The notes under the pieces: model-generated
The model's input: only the letters and a program-made list of their open reading frames with translations
Database searches by the model: none
What the model was told of the DNA's origin: nothing
Position numbers and translations under genes: made by a program
Part shown: positions 5,351 to 7,262 of the stretch, in pieces
Position numbering within the stretch: the first letter of the stretch is position 1
Layout of the letters: each line of letters opens with the position of its first letter
Source of the DNA: Hyphomicrobiales bacterium
Lineage (GTDB): Bacteria > Pseudomonadota > Alphaproteobacteria > Rhizobiales > Aestuariivirgaceae
Length of the DNA: 7,262 nucleotides
Assembly: GCA_025356765.1 (NCBI GenBank)
Contig: JANXRO010000385.1
Location: forward strand, 1 to 7,262
Direction: 5' to 3'

Positions 5351-6715
5351 ATGGCCAAAAAAGCAGTAAAGAAAATAGGCAAACCCGTAAAGCGCAAAGC
5401 AGCAAGCGGTGCAGCAAGCGGTAAAGCCAAACCGAAGGCGCTTTATCCCGGCTTCTTCAAAGACAAGCTGGCCAAGGTCGATCCAAAGATCGCCCGGGCC
5501 ATCGCCAATGAATTAAAGCGCCAGCAAAATGAAATAGAGTTGATTGCTTCTGAAAATATCGTCAGCCGCGCCGTTCTGGAAGCCCAGGGCAGCGTGATGA
5601 CCAATAAATATGCCGAAGGTTATCCCGGCAAGCGTTATTATGGTGGCTGCCAATATGTGGATGTTTCTGAACAACTTGCCATTGATCGCGCCAAGCAATT
5701 ATTCAATGCAAAATATGCCAACGTCCAACCCCATTCCGGTGCCACGGCAAACCAAGGTGTTTTCTTTGCATTGCTTCAACCCGGAGACACATTCATGGGT
5801 CTTGATTTGGCCTGTGGTGGCCATTTAACCCATGGCTCGCCAGTCAACCAATCTGGCAAATGGTTTAAAGTTGTTTCCTATAAAGTGCGCGAAGATAACC
5901 AACAGATTGATTATGACGCGGTTGCCGCCCAAGCCTTGGCAGAACGCCCCAAGCTGATTATCGCCGGTGGCTCAGCTTATCCTCGCGCCATTGATTTTAA
6001 ACGCTTCCGCCAAATTGCCGATTCCATTGGCGCTTATTTGATGGTGGACATGGCGCATTTTTCAGGCCTTGTGGCTGGCGGCGCGCATGATAATCCGGTG
6101 CAATATGCTGATGTGGTGACAACCACAACCCATAAAACTTTGCGTGGGCCACGCGGCGGTTTGATCTTGTCGAACAATGAAGAACTTGGCAAAAAATTTA
6201 ATTCGGCCATTTTCCCCGGCATCATAGGCGGCCCGTTGGAGCATGTTATTGCAGCTAAAGCGGTTGCTTTCGGCGAAGCCTTGAAACCTGCTTTCAAAAA
6301 ATATGCTTCTAACGTTGTGAAAAACGCTCAAGCTTTGGCCAACACCATGATTGAAGGCGGCTGTGATATTACAACCGGCGGCACAGACACACATTTGATG
6401 GTGGTTGACTTACGCAAAAAAGGCATCAGCGGAAAGGCCGCTGAACAAGCCTTGGGCCGCGCCTTTATCACCTGCAATAAAAACTCTATCCCGTTTGATC
6501 CGGCTTCCTTCGTGCTCACATCGGGCATTCGTTTGGGTTCGCCTGCAGGCACAACGCGTGGCTTTGGTGAAGCTGAATTCCGCCAAGTGGGCCAGTTGAT
6601 CACCGAGGTGCTTGATGGCCTTTCCAAAAACGGCGAAGAAGGCAATAGTAAGATTGAACAGGCCGTAAAACGCAAAGTGTTGGCGCTTACGAAAAAGTTC
6701 CCAATTTATTCATAA
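5351..6715 (+). CDS. glyA: Serine hydroxymethyltransferase with basic N-terminal extension
   Basis: Cytosolic PLP enzyme interconverting serine plus tetrahydrofolate with glycine plus 5,10-methylene-tetrahydrofolate, the main source of one-carbon units. The fold starts near residue 31 (LYPGFFKDKL). Key family blocks follow: ELIASENIVS (63-72), NKYAEGYPGKRYYGG (85-99), VDMAHFSGLVAGG (232-244) with D233 for the PLP ring nitrogen, and TTTTHKTLRGPRGG (257-270) with the Schiff-base lysine K262. The C-terminus (LTKKFPIYS) is typical. Length is 454 residues; E. coli GlyA has 417. Much of the excess is residues 1-30, a Lys/Ala-rich stretch with a perfect duplicated AASG. No ATG, GTG or TTG lies in frame between 5351 and the conserved start, so the extension appears genuinely coded. 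Its Shine-Dalgarno lies within a leader hairpin. nrdR follows after nine bases, almost certainly co-transcribed. Confidence 0.96.
   Translation: MAKKAVKKIGKPVKRKAASGAASGKAKPKALYPGFFKDKLAKVDPKIARAIANELKRQQNEIELIASENIVSRAVLEAQGSVMTNKYAEGYPGKRYYGGCQYVDVSEQLAIDRAKQLFNAKYANVQPHSGATANQGVFFALLQPGDTFMGLDLACGGHLTHGSPVNQSGKWFKVVSYKVREDNQQIDYDAVAAQALAERPKLIIAGGSAYPRAIDFKRFRQIADSIGAYLMVDMAHFSGLVAGGAHDNPVQYADVVTTTTHKTLRGPRGGLILSNNEELGKKFNSAIFPGIIGGPLEHVIAAKAVAFGEALKPAFKKYASNVVKNAQALANTMIEGGCDITTGGTDTHLMVVDLRKKGISGKAAEQALGRAFITCNKNSIPFDPASFVLTSGIRLGSPAGTTRGFGEAEFRQVGQLITEVLDGLSKNGEEGNSKIEQAVKRKVLALTKKFPIYS
5399..5422 (+). repeat. Perfect 12-base tandem duplication in glyA
   Basis: GCAGCAAGCGGT is repeated exactly twice, coding for AASG-AASG in the N-terminal extension of SHMT. 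The identity at DNA level points to recent slippage or copying, so extension length may vary between strains. Confidence 0.8.
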
Positions 6716-6720
6716 GGAGA
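6714..6720 (+). promoter_or_regulatory. nrdR ribosome-binding site overlapping the glyA stop
   Basis: The strong Shine-Dalgarno AAGGAGA begins inside the glyA TAA stop codon, and its AGGAG core is five bases before the nrdR ATG. This arrangement supports translational coupling of the two genes. Confidence 0.85.
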
Positions 6721-6724
6721 GCTG

Positions 6725-7198
6725 ATGCGCTGTCCATTTTGCAGCAACGCCGATACGCAAGTGAAAGACAGCCGCGCCTCTGAAGACGGCGCGGCCATAC
6801 GCCGGCGCCGGGCATGCCCCGATTGCGGCGGAAGGTTCACCACATTTGAGCGTGTGCAACTGCGCGAACTCTCCGTCATTAAACGCAACGGCAGGCGCAA
6901 CTTATTTGATCGTGATAAACTGGCAAGATCTGTGCAGGTGGCGTTGCGCAAACGCCCGGTTGATGCTGAACGCATTGAACGCATGGTTTCAGGCATCGTG
7001 CGCCAGCTTGAAAGCCTTGGCGAAAATGAAATCAAATCTGAACAAATCGGCCAGCTGGTCATGGAGGGTCTAAAGGCGCTTGATGACGTAGCCTATGTGC
7101 GTTTCGCCTCAGTCTATCGCAACTTCCGCGAGGCAAAAGATTTTGAGAACCTTTTGGGCGAATTGAACAGCGAGGAAGTGCAGAACAGCAAAAACTGA
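6725..7198 (+). CDS. nrdR: NrdR, repressor of ribonucleotide reductase genes
   Basis: A 157-residue DNA-binding repressor that senses ATP/dATP and shuts off ribonucleotide reductase operons; family length is about 150-160. The N-terminal zinc ribbon is visible with four cysteines: C3 and C6 (MRCPFC), C31 and C34 (CPDCGGRF). An arginine-rich loop between them (IRRRRA) fits the family. The ATP-cone domain spans about 49-139, beginning VIKRNGRRNLFDRDKL, with the conserved VAYVRFASVYRNF at 122-134. The C-terminus (about 140-157) is short and acidic/polar. It lies directly behind glyA, an arrangement common in alphaproteobacteria, where riboflavin genes often follow; no such start is visible before the window ends. 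I see no NrdR box in this window, so its targets lie elsewhere. Confidence 0.97.
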   Translation: MRCPFCSNADTQVKDSRASEDGAAIRRRRACPDCGGRFTTFERVQLRELSVIKRNGRRNLFDRDKLARSVQVALRKRPVDAERIERMVSGIVRQLESLGENEIKSEQIGQLVMEGLKALDDVAYVRFASVYRNFREAKDFENLLGELNSEEVQNSKN

Positions 7199-7262
7199 AC
7201 GCATCATGGAGTGAATCTGCCACGAGCGTTAAACGCCACATTGGTGCAAAAAGCGGACATTT
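7199..7262 (+). other. Sequence after nrdR, no supported gene
   Basis: A GTG at 7211 opens a frame to the window edge (MNLPRALNATL), but it has almost no ribosome-binding spacing and resembles nothing I know. An 11-base palindrome, GCGTTAAACGC, lies at 7226-7236. No terminator is visible. Confidence 0.4.

Noticed and set aside
7211..7262. Start of a riboflavin gene (ribD) after nrdR
   Set aside because: The open frame does not resemble a RibD N-terminus and has no usable ribosome-binding site.

Overview
The window looks like chromosomal DNA of an alphaproteobacterium, probably Hyphomicrobiales-like. Evidence is the glyA-nrdR pair, a large YcbB-type L,D-transpeptidase, TfoX-like and SRAP-type genes resembling those of that class, and moderate G+C by eye. 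The genus cannot be read from the sequence.

Left part (about 1-1460): an intact P4-type tyrosine recombinase on the minus strand, with all six catalytic residues. It is probably the terminal integrase of a genomic island that extends left, out of the window. Upstream of its start are several TGGCG-type repeats and a stretch resembling the 3' end of a tRNA-Ser gene, a weak attachment-site candidate. From about 1460 to 1756 there is no convincing gene.

Middle part (about 1757-3175): a small accessory zone, all genes on the minus strand. It holds a 72-residue secreted peptide extremely rich in Met, His and Lys, with its own strong terminator and a structured 5' leader; a gene-free stretch with a conspicuous array of hairpins (possible small RNA or attenuator); a broken SRAP (abasic-site sensor, YedK/HMCES family) gene with an internal deletion and a lost C-terminal half; and an intact TfoX N-domain protein.

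Right part (about 3300-7262): core genes on the plus strand. A secreted L,D-transpeptidase (peptidoglycan-binding domain plus YkuD domain) ends in a long Lys/Ala-rich tail. Serine hydroxymethyltransferase (glyA) follows, with an unusual Lys/Ala-rich N-terminal extension and a leader hairpin that covers its ribosome-binding site. nrdR, the ribonucleotide-reductase repressor, follows so tightly that its Shine-Dalgarno overlaps the glyA stop codon. glyA and nrdR make one-carbon units and control dNTP supply, and probably share a transcript. The transpeptidase acts in cell-wall remodelling and is probably a separate unit.

I see no clear multi-gene novel system. The best leads are the Met-rich secreted peptide, the possible RNA control element in front of glyA, the hairpin array at 2340-2430, and the basic tails on the transpeptidase and SHMT.
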